DNA from: Neolentinus lepideus HHB14362 ss-1
Lineage: Eukaryota; Basidiomycota; Agaricomycetes; Gloeophyllales; Gloeophyllaceae
Direction of reading: 5' to 3'
DNA length: 64,000 bases
Assembly (NCBI GenBank): GCA_001632425.1
Contig: KV425557.1
Location: 496,001 to 560,000 of the forward strand
Made by a program: the position numbers and the translations under genes. The notes beneath the pieces were generated by a model, which searched no databases, was not told the origin of the DNA, and was given only the letters and a program-made list of their open reading frames with translations. Positions 1 to 11,211 of the stretch are shown here, in pieces; within the stretch, counting starts at the first letter, position 1, and each line of letters begins with the position of its first letter.

Positions 1-923
1 GTGTAGGGACCGGCTACAGGTGCCTGCCCTGTCTCCGCCAGCCTCTTGCTCTGCTCCTCCCGCTTCTGCTCCTCCTTCCATCGTATTTGCTCGTGGTTCT
101 GCACGATCGCCCATTTTTTGTCTATGGGCATGTCGGAAGAAACACTCTCCAGGCCTCGGGCCTGCACGACATTGTCAAATAGTGCCTCGATCTCCTCGTC
201 TGTCTCCGGGCGCGGGAAGTTGAAATCATCCTTCTCGCCATGCCGATGGTGCAAGCCGAGCGACAGGTGTGAGAGGTGGCTGTGCGAGTCAAAGGAAGAG
301 AGAGATGGGGCGTATCGCGACCCACGATTACCGTCTGAGCGCGTGGTCATACCTGAGGTAGGGCGAAGGGTGGAGCTGGATGTGGAAGTAGAGGGCGTAG
401 CACCAGCAGGACCAGACGTGCTAAATTCAGGCGTGATGGGGCTCTTATGGCCCAAGGACGAGGAAGAGGAGGAAGCCTCGCTGCGCCTGAGGTGGCGGCT
501 GTTGGCATAGGGCGTCTGTCTGCCGGAGATCAGGGTGGTCGACGAGGACGAGGCAGACGGCGCAGAGGGGTTGTAGAGTGTCGCCGAATCCGTGCTGAAC
601 ACAGAAGCGCTCGGTGACGCAGAGCGGGCATACGGGTGATTGGACTGCGCGGCAGCGTATGCCCGTTCTCTGTCGGCCCTTCTCTGCTGCAGGTTGGCGA
701 CGTTGAGTAGCGTACCATTTGACGTGAGCGTAGGATTGGTGATAGGGGCGGAGATGTACGGGGCCTGTCCCTTGGGTCCCTGGGATACAGTTCCGACTGG
801 AAGTGCAGAGCGGAGTGCTGGTCCGAGTTTATCGTATGGCACGGAACGTTCGTTCAAGTCCTGGGCAGACACAGATGAGTTTCTGGGTCTCCCCTTCTTC
901 CGACCAAGTATATTGTCCATCAT
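1..923 (-). CDS. Formin, N-terminal part (runs off the left edge)
   Basis: Formins nucleate and elongate actin filaments for polarised growth and cytokinesis. The open frame starts at an ATG at 923 (a double ATG, 923 and 920) and stays open to base 1, about 307 codons with no intron needed. Residues 1-200 are Ser/Thr-rich and probably disordered, beginning MDNILGRKKGRPRN. After that comes the segment DEEIEALFDNV, then IDKKWAIVQNHEQIRWKEE and a charged helix (EEQKREEQSKRLAE). This is how the Rho-GTPase-binding (GBD/FH3) region of fungal formins begins. The FH1 and FH2 domains would lie beyond the left edge, so activity cannot be judged. No neighbour on the left is visible; to the right is 1.1 kb of promoter and intergenic sequence. 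I am fairly sure of the family, but not of which formin subgroup it belongs to. Confidence 0.8.
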   Translation of the reverse strand, partial: MMDNILGRKKGRPRNSSVSAQDLNERSVPYDKLGPALRSALPVGTVSQGPKGQAPYISAPITNPTLTSNGTLLNVANLQQRRADRERAYAAAQSNHPYARSASPSASVFSTDSATLYNPSAPSASSSSTTLISGRQTPYANSRHLRRSEASSSSSSLGHKSPITPEFSTSGPAGATPSTSTSSSTLRPTSGMTTRSDGNRGSRYAPSLSSFDSHSHLSHLSLGLHHRHGEKDDFNFPRPETDEEIEALFDNVVQARGLESVSSDMPIDKKWAIVQNHEQIRWKEEQKREEQSKRLAETGQAPVAGPY

Positions 924-2039
924 TGCTGAATAATCGTATCGCGCCCAGGTCCGACAGGGTCAGCAGCGGGTGTAGGACAAGTTCACTCTGGCAGCCAGCA
1001 GGAAAGGCTGAGACTGAACCCCGTGGAATAAGTCGTGAAACAGAGTGAAATCAAGCGAACAAAGCCAAAGACATAGCCCAAAGACAGAAACCTAGCACTG
1101 CGGCGAGAGGAAACAGAAATAGAGGCTGCCCTTGTTCGTTGTTGCCACCGGCGGCGACGTCGCGACAACAGGCGTCAACAACGCGTTTCGGTAAATATTG
1201 TGGACTTTGTCTTTGTCTCTGCTTGACTCTATGATCCTTGCAAGGCGGAACCATGTACCAACAGGACCAAGAAGGATGGTCCCCAACCTCGGAACGGCTC
1301 TGCGTGCCGGTTCTTGAGCGGTATCTTGAGCGGTATCTCCGGGTCTCCTACGGGCATGTACATCTGTCGTTTGTCGAGCTGCCTGATAGACTGCGATTGC
1401 ATCTTCAAACTTGTTGTCAAGGAAGCTCCAATTGCATTTCTGGTGGATGCTATCGCTCTGCTATGTCTGAATTCGCAGGATAGAAGTCTGGTAAGTTCAG
1501 ATCTGAGCTATGGACTCCGCTTTGTTAGGATAGTTTAAACTATCATGGTCATCGAGTCTAGGCTACGGTTGGCTGGCCATCCACTGTGCAATATCAAAGG
1601 CTACACTAGCTCCTCACATGTCTCGGTGCCAATCCTTTTCTCCAGGAAAAAGGCCATCATTCAATTCATACCTTTAATACCTCATTGACTTTCCAGATGT
1701 CATGTCCAACCCCAATTCCCCTCAGACGCTGCGAGTTCTCAGAACCGGCACGGGATCTGTAGGTATATAGTATTCTGTTGTAGCAGGTCCTCAGTTGTAA
1801 TCTTCATTTTTCGCCAGCTGGGACAAATATACAGAGAGCAGGTCTGCATCGATAGCAAATGCAGACAGTCGGAAGTGAAGAAGAAGCACAGCCACCTCCG
1901 CGCCACTGCGAAGCATCGAAGCGGCAAGCGGTGGCAACGTTCCCTACCACGTTCTCTTCATTCCGTCAAGTCCTCCATTCGTTACCAACACCAGTCTTTA
2001 ATTCTCTCATTGTACGACTTTTGACTTTGCCCCACCACC
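924..2039. other. Divergent intergenic region, formin / PEBP-like gene
   Basis: There is no supportable gene here. The short frames on both strands lack splice continuity and recognisable motifs. The stretch probably holds the 5' UTRs and promoters of the divergent formin and PEBP-like genes. A pyrimidine-rich CT tract (about 1960-2030) lies just upstream of the PEBP-like ATG, as is common at fungal transcription starts. Confidence 0.5.
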
Positions 2040-3189
2040 ATGTTCTCTCGCGCCGCCCTGTTCTCTCTATGCCTTGCCTCGTTTGCCGCTGCCGCCGGGA
2101 GCTATACTCAAGGAGACCTGCAGACCGAAGCGAGCATAGCGCACCTCACACAGAGCGGCATCGTGCCCTCGCTGTTGCCGGTCTTCAACCCGCTTGGATA
2201 CCTAAATGTCTCGTTCCAGGCTGTTGGACAAATTAGCCCCGGGCAGGCTTTGACCGAAACCCGTACGTGTACACTTTCGTGTCCAGAGCTTGTTCCTAAA
2301 CCTGCTGTTGCGTTTTACTTTTGTTCTATGACGCACTGCAATTTTGTGATATGCAGAGGTCCACGACCAGCCCAGCATCGTGTTCACCGCTGCAAATAGC
2401 TCCGTCTCGTACACCGGCACTACCACGGTCATCATGGCTGACGCTGGACCCGTCGGTACGGACGAGAGCCAAGGCCAAACTCGTCACTGGCTTTCGTACG
2501 GCGCCAGTCTCGCTGGTAAGGCCACAATCTCTTGGAGCTGGCATGAGAGTAGCTGAAAGGCGTGGTCATCCAGGTAATGGCCCATACACGCTCGACACCA
2601 GCAAGGGTACGAACGTGACAGACTACGCCGGCCCTGGTCCTGCACCCGGCAGCGGTGCTCACCGGTAAGTCAGGCCCAACATCCTTCCAGTGTAACCTCT
2701 TGCTGACATGGTGGGCCAGCTACGTTATCATGCTCTTCGAGCAAGGCTCGAGCTTCAACGAGCCGACCGACGCCGGCACAGGCGTGCAGACCATCAACCT
2801 GACCGGCTACATTCAGGTACGTTTTTGCTCCTCCTCCTTTTGCATCCTATACTCACCTGTCCTCTGAACTACAGTCCAGCGGGCTCGGCGCCCTGTACGC
2901 GGTACGTACCTCAAATCCTTCATTACCGGCTCCCGTCTAACCCTCATCCCTCCAGGCCACTTACTTCACCGTCGAGAACGGCACCGCAACCGCGACACCC
3001 TCATCCACCGCACCAGTTGCCACCTCCACCCTCCCCGCCTTCCAGGCCCTCTCGGGCTCAGGCACCGCGACAAGCGCCTCGCACTCCGCTAGCTCTACCG
3101 GCGGCTCGAGCAGCGGCGCGATGAGTGTCAAGGGTGGCCTGAGTGCATTATTGGCGGCGGTGCCCTTGGTCGGAGCCGCACTTTTGTGA
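2040..3189 (+). CDS. Secreted GPI-type PEBP-like protein
   Basis: Six exons (2040-2262, 2357-2515, 2574-2664, 2720-2816, 2875-2901, 2956-3189) join in phase to 831 nt, giving 276 aa. The protein begins with a signal peptide (MFSRAALFSLCLASFAAAAG). It continues with a PEBP (phosphatidylethanolamine-binding protein) fold: TTVIMADAGPVG replaces the usual DPDAP ligand motif, followed by TRHWLSYG and the strongly conserved PGSGAHRYVIMLFEQ. A Ser/Thr/Ala-rich linker from about residue 200 ends in a hydrophobic tail (LSALLAAVPLVGAALL), typical of a GPI-anchor signal. PEBP proteins bind anionic phospholipids or small ligands, and extracellular GPI forms are common in mushrooms without a settled role. 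The degenerate ligand-pocket motif suggests altered binding. The TGA at 3187 follows the hydrophobic tail directly. Confidence 0.85.
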
Positions 3190-3719
3190 GGTTTCGGAGG
3201 AGCTGCGTTCTTGTGAGGTGCCGAAAGAGTGAAGTGGCAAACGTATTGTGAACACAGACCTCTGGGCGGTGAAATACCACAGCACTGTTAGCATCCGACT
3301 GTAGCATGCAGTGATAAACTTTCACGTATCGTAACTTTGAACATTGTAGCGAGTCGTATCGGTCGTTGTCAATAAAAGTTGGCTTGGGCCATGCATATCC
3401 CCTAAGAGATTTAGCATTGCATACGCATGAGACGTCAGACCGCTGACGACTTGCCGTGGAAAGACTGTATTGTAGCCTCACTCTCAAGATGTTTAATTCC
3501 ATGCTTGTTGCGGCAATGTCAGCAGTCGATACCAAAGAGAAATGCAATCGGGCTCACCGGAGCTACTTCTGGCCCTAATTTCTCTAAAATCGCTGTCTGA
3601 ATGTGAGGCACTAATCGTCAATATGAAAATGTCGTGGGTGGGAACACGCCCCGACGTGCAAACTACATGCCGAGACGCATTCCCCCCCGCGATGCTTTCG
3701 CAATCGCCAAGAAGGTATC
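3190..3719. other. 3' flank of PEBP-like gene, no gene seen
   Basis: The stretch holds the PEBP-like 3' UTR. An AATAAA polyadenylation-like hexamer occurs near 3371. A 139-codon minus-strand frame (3128-3547) overlaps the PEBP-like 3' end, lacks domain features and is judged spurious. Confidence 0.4.
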
Positions 3720-5149
3720 ATTGAAAAAAGTCACTGGCCACTCACGACCACCCCAGCTCATCCCTTCTCGTCTTCTTCTCTTCGGTCTTCGCGGGTAAGT
3801 GAACTAAACGGACAATTAGAAAGTCAGCTTTCGGGCGGGAGAGCGGAGGAGAAACGAAGGGACTCACCAAGCGAGGACCGAAGTCCTACGGGCAGACATC
3901 CCCACACACACCCGCCCACCACGCCGAGTCCAGACACTGTGCCCCAATGACAGGTCGACGGAAACGGAACAGCAGGAAGGAACATGTGGTTGGGGCGGAG
4001 CGGTCTGCTTTAGGTCGCCTGTGTCGTCCTTGTCGTGGTCTGGATCTGTGAGAAGTGATGCGAGGTTAGCTTGGGTGTGTGTGTCGGGAGAGAGGATGTC
4101 GCGGAGGGTATACCGAGAGATTGTTGAGCTGTGATAGGAGAAAGGTTCTTCAGGATGGGGTGGGTGGAACAGAGAAGACGCGTACGTACTTGAACAAGAC
4201 CAGGGGGTTATTGACTAGAGAGGAACTGAAACAAATAACATGTGGGCTACTGTGTCAAAGAAACTGGTGCTGCTGCTGTAAGAGTAAGCTAGGGTCAAGT
4301 TGGAGGGAGAGTGTAGGCAGAAGAGACGGACCTCTATGTACGCTCTCAGCAGCCACTTCGCCCTATTATAACGCTACTAGGAACAGAAGTCAGTCTTTGA
4401 TATAGGAGTTGAAAAGGGGAAGGACGCGCACCGGTCACTGCAACTGTATGAACACCGATCTGTCCATCCCACTAATCCAACTCACAAGGCGCAATGTGTG
4501 TTCTGTACAACAGATACAATTAGCAAGGCAGGAGAAAACAGGATAATGGAGAAGACGTTACGAAGTAGAAAAGAAGGCACGCGAGACTGTGACTGTCAGA
4601 GACCTGAATGAACTCTACTTGTCAGTGCCTCAATTGGACTACTACTGCATAAGCAAGAGTAAGTCCTCGAAGATCAGAATAGGAATGGATAAAAGGATGC
4701 TCGCCTATATCTACCACGTCAACGACGAATCCTCTTCGCCCAGTTCGTGGTCCAAGTACCCTCGGGATAATAGTTGCGCTCTGGACTGCGTTCAATGTCA
4801 GTCTGACCATGGATGTAAGTAGACGCATCTCGAGCTTAAACATACAGAAGATGGTGCCTGACCAAGGCCTGAAACAAACTACGCTCATCAGTGCCTCTAT
4901 GGAGCTACTATTACTACTACATAAGCAAGAGTAAGCCGTCGAAGAATAAAGATATGCTCACCTATGACTACACTGACGGCCGCCGCGATCCAAACCACCC
5001 GCTCGACGGCCCTAGTAGTCATTGACGTGCTGTCGGATGATACTGTCCATGTGAGGCAGTGACAAGAATGAGATAAAGAACGCACACGTTGGTCATGAGA
5101 CATGTATGCCGATGCTTGGACAACCTACGAACGTCAGTGTCGTAAACCG

Positions 5150-6200
5150 GAGCTAATTCTACTACATGATCTAGAACAAGTCAGACAATGGCAGGCAGTG
5201 AGGAGGTAGGAGAATACGCACCTGTAACTACTCTATTCGTCCCCCGCTAGTCTATCCCGCCTTTCCATGTTAAGAATGCTTGAGAATAAGTCCCCGGTGG
5301 AAGGCAAAAAGCGGAAGCATGGTACGCACCCTGGAACTGCTCTATCATCTGGCGGCCGTCCCATCTGCTCACCCGTCCTGAAAGCGATCGATGTTCTGCG
5401 ATACAGAAGTGGTGTCAGCCATTGGCATGTAGCAGCGGAGAAGGAAGACAAGGACAGAAACCTCACGATGACCTAGGCGGCTTGTCGTTTGCTGAAAGCT
5501 GCAACGGGCTTGTGTGTATCAGTACGTCGAGGAATCTACTACTACCGTACGTCCGAGATCAGCGAATTGTGAAGGAGACAAGAAGGTGAAGATCACGCAC
5601 CTATGACTACTACATCGACTACCGGTCCATCCGCGATATCATTGCTTGACATGACTTATGCTACTGCATCAGTTAGTCAGTCTACGCAAGATGGTAGAAG
5701 GGAGGTAGGGACGCACCTCTATGTACTGGATAACCATCCTCTTCATCCTTCCCAGTCTAGATGGTGAGGATACTGTGAGCGTGGTCCCAGAGGTGAGGCA
5801 ATAGAAGAGGTTACTAAGAGATCCTCGACAATATGTCACCCTAGGTAGCGGCGATCTGTAGTGGTTAAAGGTCAGCGAATGGTGATGCAAAGAAGGTGAA
5901 ATGAAGAAACGTTACCTGGATATCCGACACTCTGATCTGTCTTGCTGGTCGTGACCTATCGAGGAGAGGCAAAAAAGGTTAGTAGTACAGTAAACCCATG
6001 AGCCCATCCATCATTCCATCATCCCTCATCATTGCTCATATACAGAACTGTCCTCCAGCAACACCCCGCCCTACTAGACACCGCGTGCAGCCCCCGAGCG
6101 CCCCAACAACACTACGAGGGAGCGGTTACGTCCGGGCAAAGGCAGTCGCCTTCAGATACATCATACATGATCCCACACCACGTCCTTCATCCGTACGACT
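5150..6200. repeat. Direct tandem repeat, unit 1
   Basis: This unit begins near CTACTACATGATCTAGAACA (5159) and ends before the same string recurs at about 6207. It contains the segment GATATCCGACACTCTGATC near 5921 and the CCCCGAGCGCCCCAACAACA segment near 6092, both repeated in unit 2. Confidence 0.75.
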
Positions 6201-7210
6201 CTAATTCTACTACATGATCTAGAACAAGTCAGCCAGTGACATGTAGTGAGGAAACAGGAGGATACGTACCGGTAAATAATCCTTCCAGTCCATATCGACC
6301 CCGCATCCTGAGAATACTCGGGAATCAGTTCTCTGTGGAAGACAAAGAGCGGAAGGGCATATACCTGTAACTGCTTACCATTCGACGGCCGTCACAATTA
6401 CTTACTCGCCCTAAAAACGATAGATGTTCTGCAATACAGAAGTCGTGTCAGTCATTGGCATGCCGCAGTGGAGGAAGACGAGGACAGAAAACTCACGATG
6501 ACCTAGGTGACTTGACGTTTACTGAAACCTGTAACGAACATGTGTGTTAGTGCGTTAAGGAATCTACTACTACCATACACTGTCCGAGGTCAGCGATTGC
6601 GAGGGAGACAAGGGGATGAAGAACACGCACCTATAACTACTACAGCGACTACTGATCCATCCGCGCGATATCATTGCCTGACATGACTAAGGCTACTACA
6701 TCAAATTGTCAGCCTGCACAAAACGGTAGAAGTGAGATGGGGACGCACCTCTATGTACTGTATCAACGACCATCCTTCTCATCCTTCCTAGCCTAGATGG
6801 TGAGGATACTGTGAGCGTGGTTCCAGGGGTGAGGCAATAGAAGACGTTACGAAGAGACCCTCAGCAGGTTCTCATTCTAGGTAGTTGCGATCTGTAGGAG
6901 TGTGATGTCAACGAATGTCGGCGCAGAGAAGATGAAGTGAAGAGACGGTACCTTGATATCCGACACTCTGATCTGTCTTGCTGGTCGTCACCTGTCGAGG
7001 AGAGAAAAGAAAGTCAGCAGTATAGTAAATCCCTGACCCCATCCATCATCATTGCTCGTATACAGAACTGTCCTCCAGCGACACCCCGCCCTACTAGCCA
7101 CCGCGTGCAGCCCCCGAGCGCCCCAACAACACTGCGAGGGAGCGGTTACGTCCGGGCAGAGGCAGTCGCCTTCGGATACATCATACATGATCCCATACCA
7201 CGTCCTTCAT
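6201..7210. repeat. Direct tandem repeat, unit 2
   Basis: This is the second copy of the ~1.03 kb unit. The shared landmarks recur in the same order: CTACTACATGATCTAGAACA near 6207, GATATCCGACACTCTGATC near 6956, CCCCGAGCGCCCCAACAACA near 7112 and CATCATACATGATCCCA near 7178. The drift between copies points to an old duplication. Confidence 0.75.
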
Positions 7211-7394
7211 CCTTCCACCTCGATGCGATGCGTGGGGCCCCGAATCGCGCGATAATACCTAGATATCTAGAAAGACTCGGGGAGCAAAACGGTCAGCCAA
7301 GATCGAGCACAGACACTGAACACGAAACCGCATCCACAATACAATAAATTTCAGTCACACCCTCCGATGCACACGCACACCATGACACGACACC

Positions 7395-7697
7395 TCACAA
7401 CGCAACAGCCTGCCTCCTCTGCGCTCCACGCCTGCACACAAACTTCTCGCCCCCCTTCACAACAAACGTCGCGCGCACATACTCGAGCTGCTCCTTCTCA
7501 TCAGAAACAAAAGTGTACTTAGCGTCGATAATCCCGTCATCCTCCTCGGCGGTAGCCTTCTTCGAGTCACGTTTGAACAGGCTCTTGAAGACGCTCGGCT
7601 TGGGGGCGGGGGCGTTCTGCGGACCGGCCTGGATCATGCGAGGCATAGCCAAGCAGCGGTCACAGTTCGGGTGGGGGCACTGCATGAAAGAAGACAT
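7395..7697 (-). CDS. Small conserved-looking protein with a Cys cluster, unknown function
   Basis: This is a single-exon frame of 100 aa with strongly GC-rich third positions, unlike the surrounding repeat DNA, which supports real coding. It starts MSSFMQCPHPNCDRCLAMPR, with cysteines spaced C-x4-C-x2-C. A basic linker (KSLFKRDSKK), an acidic patch (TAEEDDGIIDAKYTF) and a C-terminal half ending FVCRRGAQRRQAVAL follow. The first cysteines could bind a metal, but there are too few for a recognised zinc finger. There is no signal peptide or membrane segment. It lies alone between the tandem repeats and the carboxylesterase. I do not recognise the family. The gene could have an additional upstream exon. 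Confidence 0.6.
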   Translation of the reverse strand: MSSFMQCPHPNCDRCLAMPRMIQAGPQNAPAPKPSVFKSLFKRDSKKATAEEDDGIIDAKYTFVSDEKEQLEYVRATFVVKGGEKFVCRRGAQRRQAVAL

Positions 7698-8497
7698 GTT
7701 TAGTATGTGTGTATGAAGGTTGGGTGTGGGTAGCTGGTTAGGCTGTGGGTGCGCAAGATGCAGCAGAAGGCGACTATGAAAGTTCCTTAAGGAATCAAGA
7801 GGGGAAATGCATATATTTTATATATTTCTGGGCGGTGGCTAGCAGCAGCGGGTGACAGTCCTGTGGCTGGCGGGATTGTCAGTCAGCCGCGAGTCAGCCA
7901 CGACGCGATCAAGGATCATCTCCCGGCGATCAAAGAAATTCACCGGTGCTTCTCCAGATTGAATCGCCCTATTAATCACATGATCTGTCAGGTGACCCTC
8001 ACGTTGTACGGCGCAGCAAAACTATACCTATGCAAAGTGAAACCACACAAACCTGCTTCTTCCAAACCTGCATGATTTTTTCCACCTATGAGGCCCACAT
8101 TGTTCTTGCCTTCAGCATATTTGAATGTCTCGTTCACGGCAGTAGGGCAGATTGCATAGTCCAGAGGTCCAGCAGCCACCTGTCGCCTTTCGCAACCGCT
8201 CTCTACCGTCTGAATTCACTTCAATAGCATCAGGACTATGGCCGACTCGAAAAAGTAGGCCCAGTGGGGCTTGATTTTACTCTTGGACAGACGAGAACAT
8301 GGCTTATCACGTGGCCCAATTTCAGGCTCTCACCGTCTGGTGAACGGACCGCCGCCAACGCAAGTCAAGAATAAACGGGACCTTGTGATCTAGTGATGTG
8401 TCCGTTGGGTGTCATCTTATGTTTTCGCTCCCACTACCGCTACATGGTATAAGTACTGCTCAGGCATCATGGAAATTTCGCAAGGCTGTTCCTGACG
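7698..8497. other. Intergenic region, no gene seen
   Basis: About 800 bp divide the divergent small-protein and carboxylesterase genes. A TA-rich stretch (TATATTTTATATATTT near 7811) lies upstream of the small protein, and GGTATAAGTA near 8445 sits about 50 bp before the esterase ATG and could serve as its TATA element. The small frames have no coding character. Confidence 0.4.
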
Positions 8498-10830
8498 ATG
8501 CTCAGCTCGCGTTCGCACGTTCTCCTCGGATTGCTCTTGAGTGCGACGTTCTCCGCGTGCTCGCAGACTCACTACTTGCCCCAACTAACTTCACCCCTTG
8601 GACCCGTCGTGAACCTCGGCTACGCTGCATACGCTGGGAACAGCACGTCGCCAACGGGCAGCGTGGACGGATCGGTGACTTTCTTCGGGGGCATACCGTA
8701 CGCCCAGCCACCCCTGGGTAATTTGCGGTTTAGGGCGCCCCAGCCTCTGGATGAGAGCGTGAAGAATGGCGGACATGTGTCTGCAAGTGATGCGAGGAAT
8801 TGGGGCCCGGCGTGTATACAACAGCCGGCAGCGGTGGGGGCGGGGTCAGAAGGTAGGCGGTGTTTTGCCATTTGAAGCTTCAGGGAGTGGATATTCTGTA
8901 TCTGTAGACTGCTTATTGCTGAATGTGTGGAAGCCCGCAAACGCGACAGCAGGCGACAACTTGCCTGCCGTGATATATATTTATGTACGCTCCCGTTGCG
9001 TGTTGGCAACGTCGGTTACTCTCACTCTATATTCTTGTAGGGAGGAGGGTTCTTCGCTGGAGTAGGTCTCTCGTAGAACCAGTTTCCCATTCTATCTCAA
9101 TTATATGCACAATTTAGACGACGCAAGGTTTCCCCCTGTACGACTGGGTCGCCCAACACCCCACAGGCATAATCGGCGTATCAATGGGATACCGTCTAAA
9201 TGTCCTTGGCTTCCTCTCTGGCAACGAAGTACAAGCAGACGGCGACGTGAATGCGGGCCTTCTCGACCAGCGCGCTGCCATCGAGTGGGTGCAGCGGAAT
9301 ATAGTACAGTTTGGTGGCAATCCGGACGAGATTACGATCTCTGGAGAGAGCGCCGGTGGGGCGAGTGTTATTATGCAGATTACTGCGTATGGGGGTGAGC
9401 CTTCATACCTTCGCACGCTAACAAGCGCTAATCGTGATACTTGAAAGGAACCAGAGGAGTTCCGTTCAAACGCGCCATTGCCCAGTCCATAGGATACGGG
9501 TATACGGCGAACCTGACACTACAAGAGGAGCTATTTCGTACGTCCATATCCAGCTTTTTAATACTTCTTCATCCTGAAGCAGCATTAAAAAAGGCAATGT
9601 GACGTTGGTCGCTGGGTGCCCCTCCTCCGGCCCCGAAGTCATGCCGTGCCTCCGCTCGGCCTCCCTTGGCGCCATAGTCGCCGCCATCAATCACGTCCCT
9701 CTCGGACGTGTCGCTCCAGTCGTTGACGGCCCCTCGGGTTTCATGCCTGAACTCCCGTCACGACTGGTGGGGTCTGGGAACTTCACTCCGGTAGAGTTCA
9801 TAGGCGGTCATTGCACAAATGATGGACGGACGTTCGTGGGCGGCACACCAAGCGAGTTCGAGACGGATGAGGATGTGGCGAGGTTGGTGTTTGCTAGGTG
9901 GCCTGGTGTAGTAAGTCCGAGCCCGTACTTTTGTCTAGTTGAAATTATCAAACGAGTTGTTGTCATATTAGAATAACGAGACAATCCAACAAGCACTCCA
10001 GCTCTACCTAGCTCCAGGGACACCAGGGAGCCCCTTTTCTACGCAGTACGAACGTGCATGGACGATGGCGCAGGATATCATGTTCGGCTGCTTGTGGGTA
10101 CCGTTGCGTACCAGAAGTGTTTGTGTCCAACTGATCTCATCTCTAAGTGACTGGTACACCGAGAACGCTATGATAGAAAAGGGAGTCAATAATGTGTTTG
10201 CCTTCAGGTCAGTCCTATTCTGAACAATGGATTGTATCGGCTTAGTGATGTGATGCACCGATGATAGATGGAACGCTCCGGATACAGTGCTGTATAATGC
10301 GGCACCGTATCGGGGCGTTATGCACACATCGGACGTATACTTCCTTTTTGATGGTGAGAACATCCGCAGCGCGTGACCTCCTTCATGCTGACGAGCATGT
10401 TCCGGAGAAAGGTACCAAGTGAGTGTCATCTACTGAGAGGGAATGCTGGACATACATTAACTGATGGTTTCCTGCAGCCCTACTGCGAATGCTGGTGCCG
10501 CATTCACACCGTTTAACAGCGTAGATATCTCCACGCAGTGCCAATCATATCGTATGCTAATATCTTGAACAGACCGAGAAGCTCCTCTCAGCACAAGCTA
10601 TATCCTACTGGACGTCCTTCGCCTCCTCGGGCGATCCATCAACGAGTAGGACGCCTTACTCGCCCATATGGACCTATTTTACCAATAGCACGGAGAATTA
10701 TCGGATGGTCCTTACAGAAGGCACGTCGCTTAACGTTACAGCTAGTGCGATGGAGGTGTATCCGCCTATGGAGATCGAGAGGTGTAAGTTTTGGATGCAA
10801 GCGAATGTCACTGATCAAACTGCTATTTGA
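8498..10830 (+). CDS. Secreted type-B carboxylesterase / lipase
   Basis: This serine hydrolase should cleave carboxylic esters outside the cell. The ATG at 8498 opens a signal peptide (MLSSRSHVLLGLLLSATFSA). Introns of about 50-60 nt join exons 8498-8852, 8908-8984, 9041-9061 and 9118-9394, with further exons to a TGA at 10828. In order one sees FFGGIPYAQPPLGNLRF, SEDCLLLNVW, the oxyanion-hole GGGFFAG, SMGYRLNVLGFL, LLDQRAAIEWVQRNI and the nucleophile elbow GESAGGAS. The presumed catalytic His is in GVMHTSDVYFLF, and the end is ERCKFWMQANVTDQTAI. These match the carboxylesterase type-B family at roughly its normal length (about 530-550 aa). The two short exons between the FLFDG and TEKLLSAQ segments are the least certain part of the model. 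Substrate (lipid, feruloyl or sterol ester) cannot be predicted. Confidence 0.9.
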
Positions 10831-11211
10831 GGTGGCATAGCTCCCGACTACTATGTAGAGACCAGTGAATGTGTACGGTAAAGAGATTTACTCTTGCTGT
10901 CGGTTCTCGATGGCGTGTCCCATGCGGCCGCTAGCATTGCCCAATCTGCTGACCTAGGCGACATCTGCGAATATCGTAAAACAGTAGGGATATCAGTATC
11001 TCGACTGATGCTTCGATGATCAACAGGCTAAACAAATTACTCCATCTTTCAAAGATCGATGCCATTGTCAATAAATAGTGTTCTAACAGATGGCGTAATC
11101 TTCAACAGTAAGGAATTCGCTCCGAAGACCAACCTTCATCGCCTCGAACATTAGCCCATCTATCCCAGTCGTATCTAAAATCATGATTGTACGCCATGAT
11201 GTCCGTCGTAC
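10831..11211. other. Esterase 3' flank, no gene seen
   Basis: This AT-leaning sequence carries the esterase 3' UTR, with AATAAATAG near 11070. Nothing coding is seen before the COG4-derived fragments. Confidence 0.35.

Larger units (their letters stand above)
3720..7390 (-). repeat. Tandem cassette repeat block with recurring minus-strand splice-donor-like sites
   Basis: Two large direct copies can be read, about 5150-6200 and 6200-7210. Their spacing is 1.03-1.05 kb with moderate divergence and small indels. A shorter motif (CAGTGCCTC, a trinucleotide-like stretch, then CATAAGCAAGAGTAAG) also recurs at about 4623 and 4889. Read on the minus strand, each cassette shows an acceptor-like TATGYAG or ATGTAG and donors of the form G|GTGCGT or GTACGT. 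The donors are at 4431, 5221, 5329, 5600, 5716, 5915, 6269, 6364, 6630, 6748 and 6951, and paired donors keep the ~1.03 kb offset. The presumed exons carry stops in all three frames. A non-coding spliced transcript or a decayed gene family is therefore more likely than a protein. Transcription is inferred, not seen. Confidence 0.55.

Noticed and set aside
3128..3547. 139-codon minus-strand frame
   Set aside because: It overlaps the 3' end of the PEBP-like gene antisense, has no domain or splice support and lacks coding bias.
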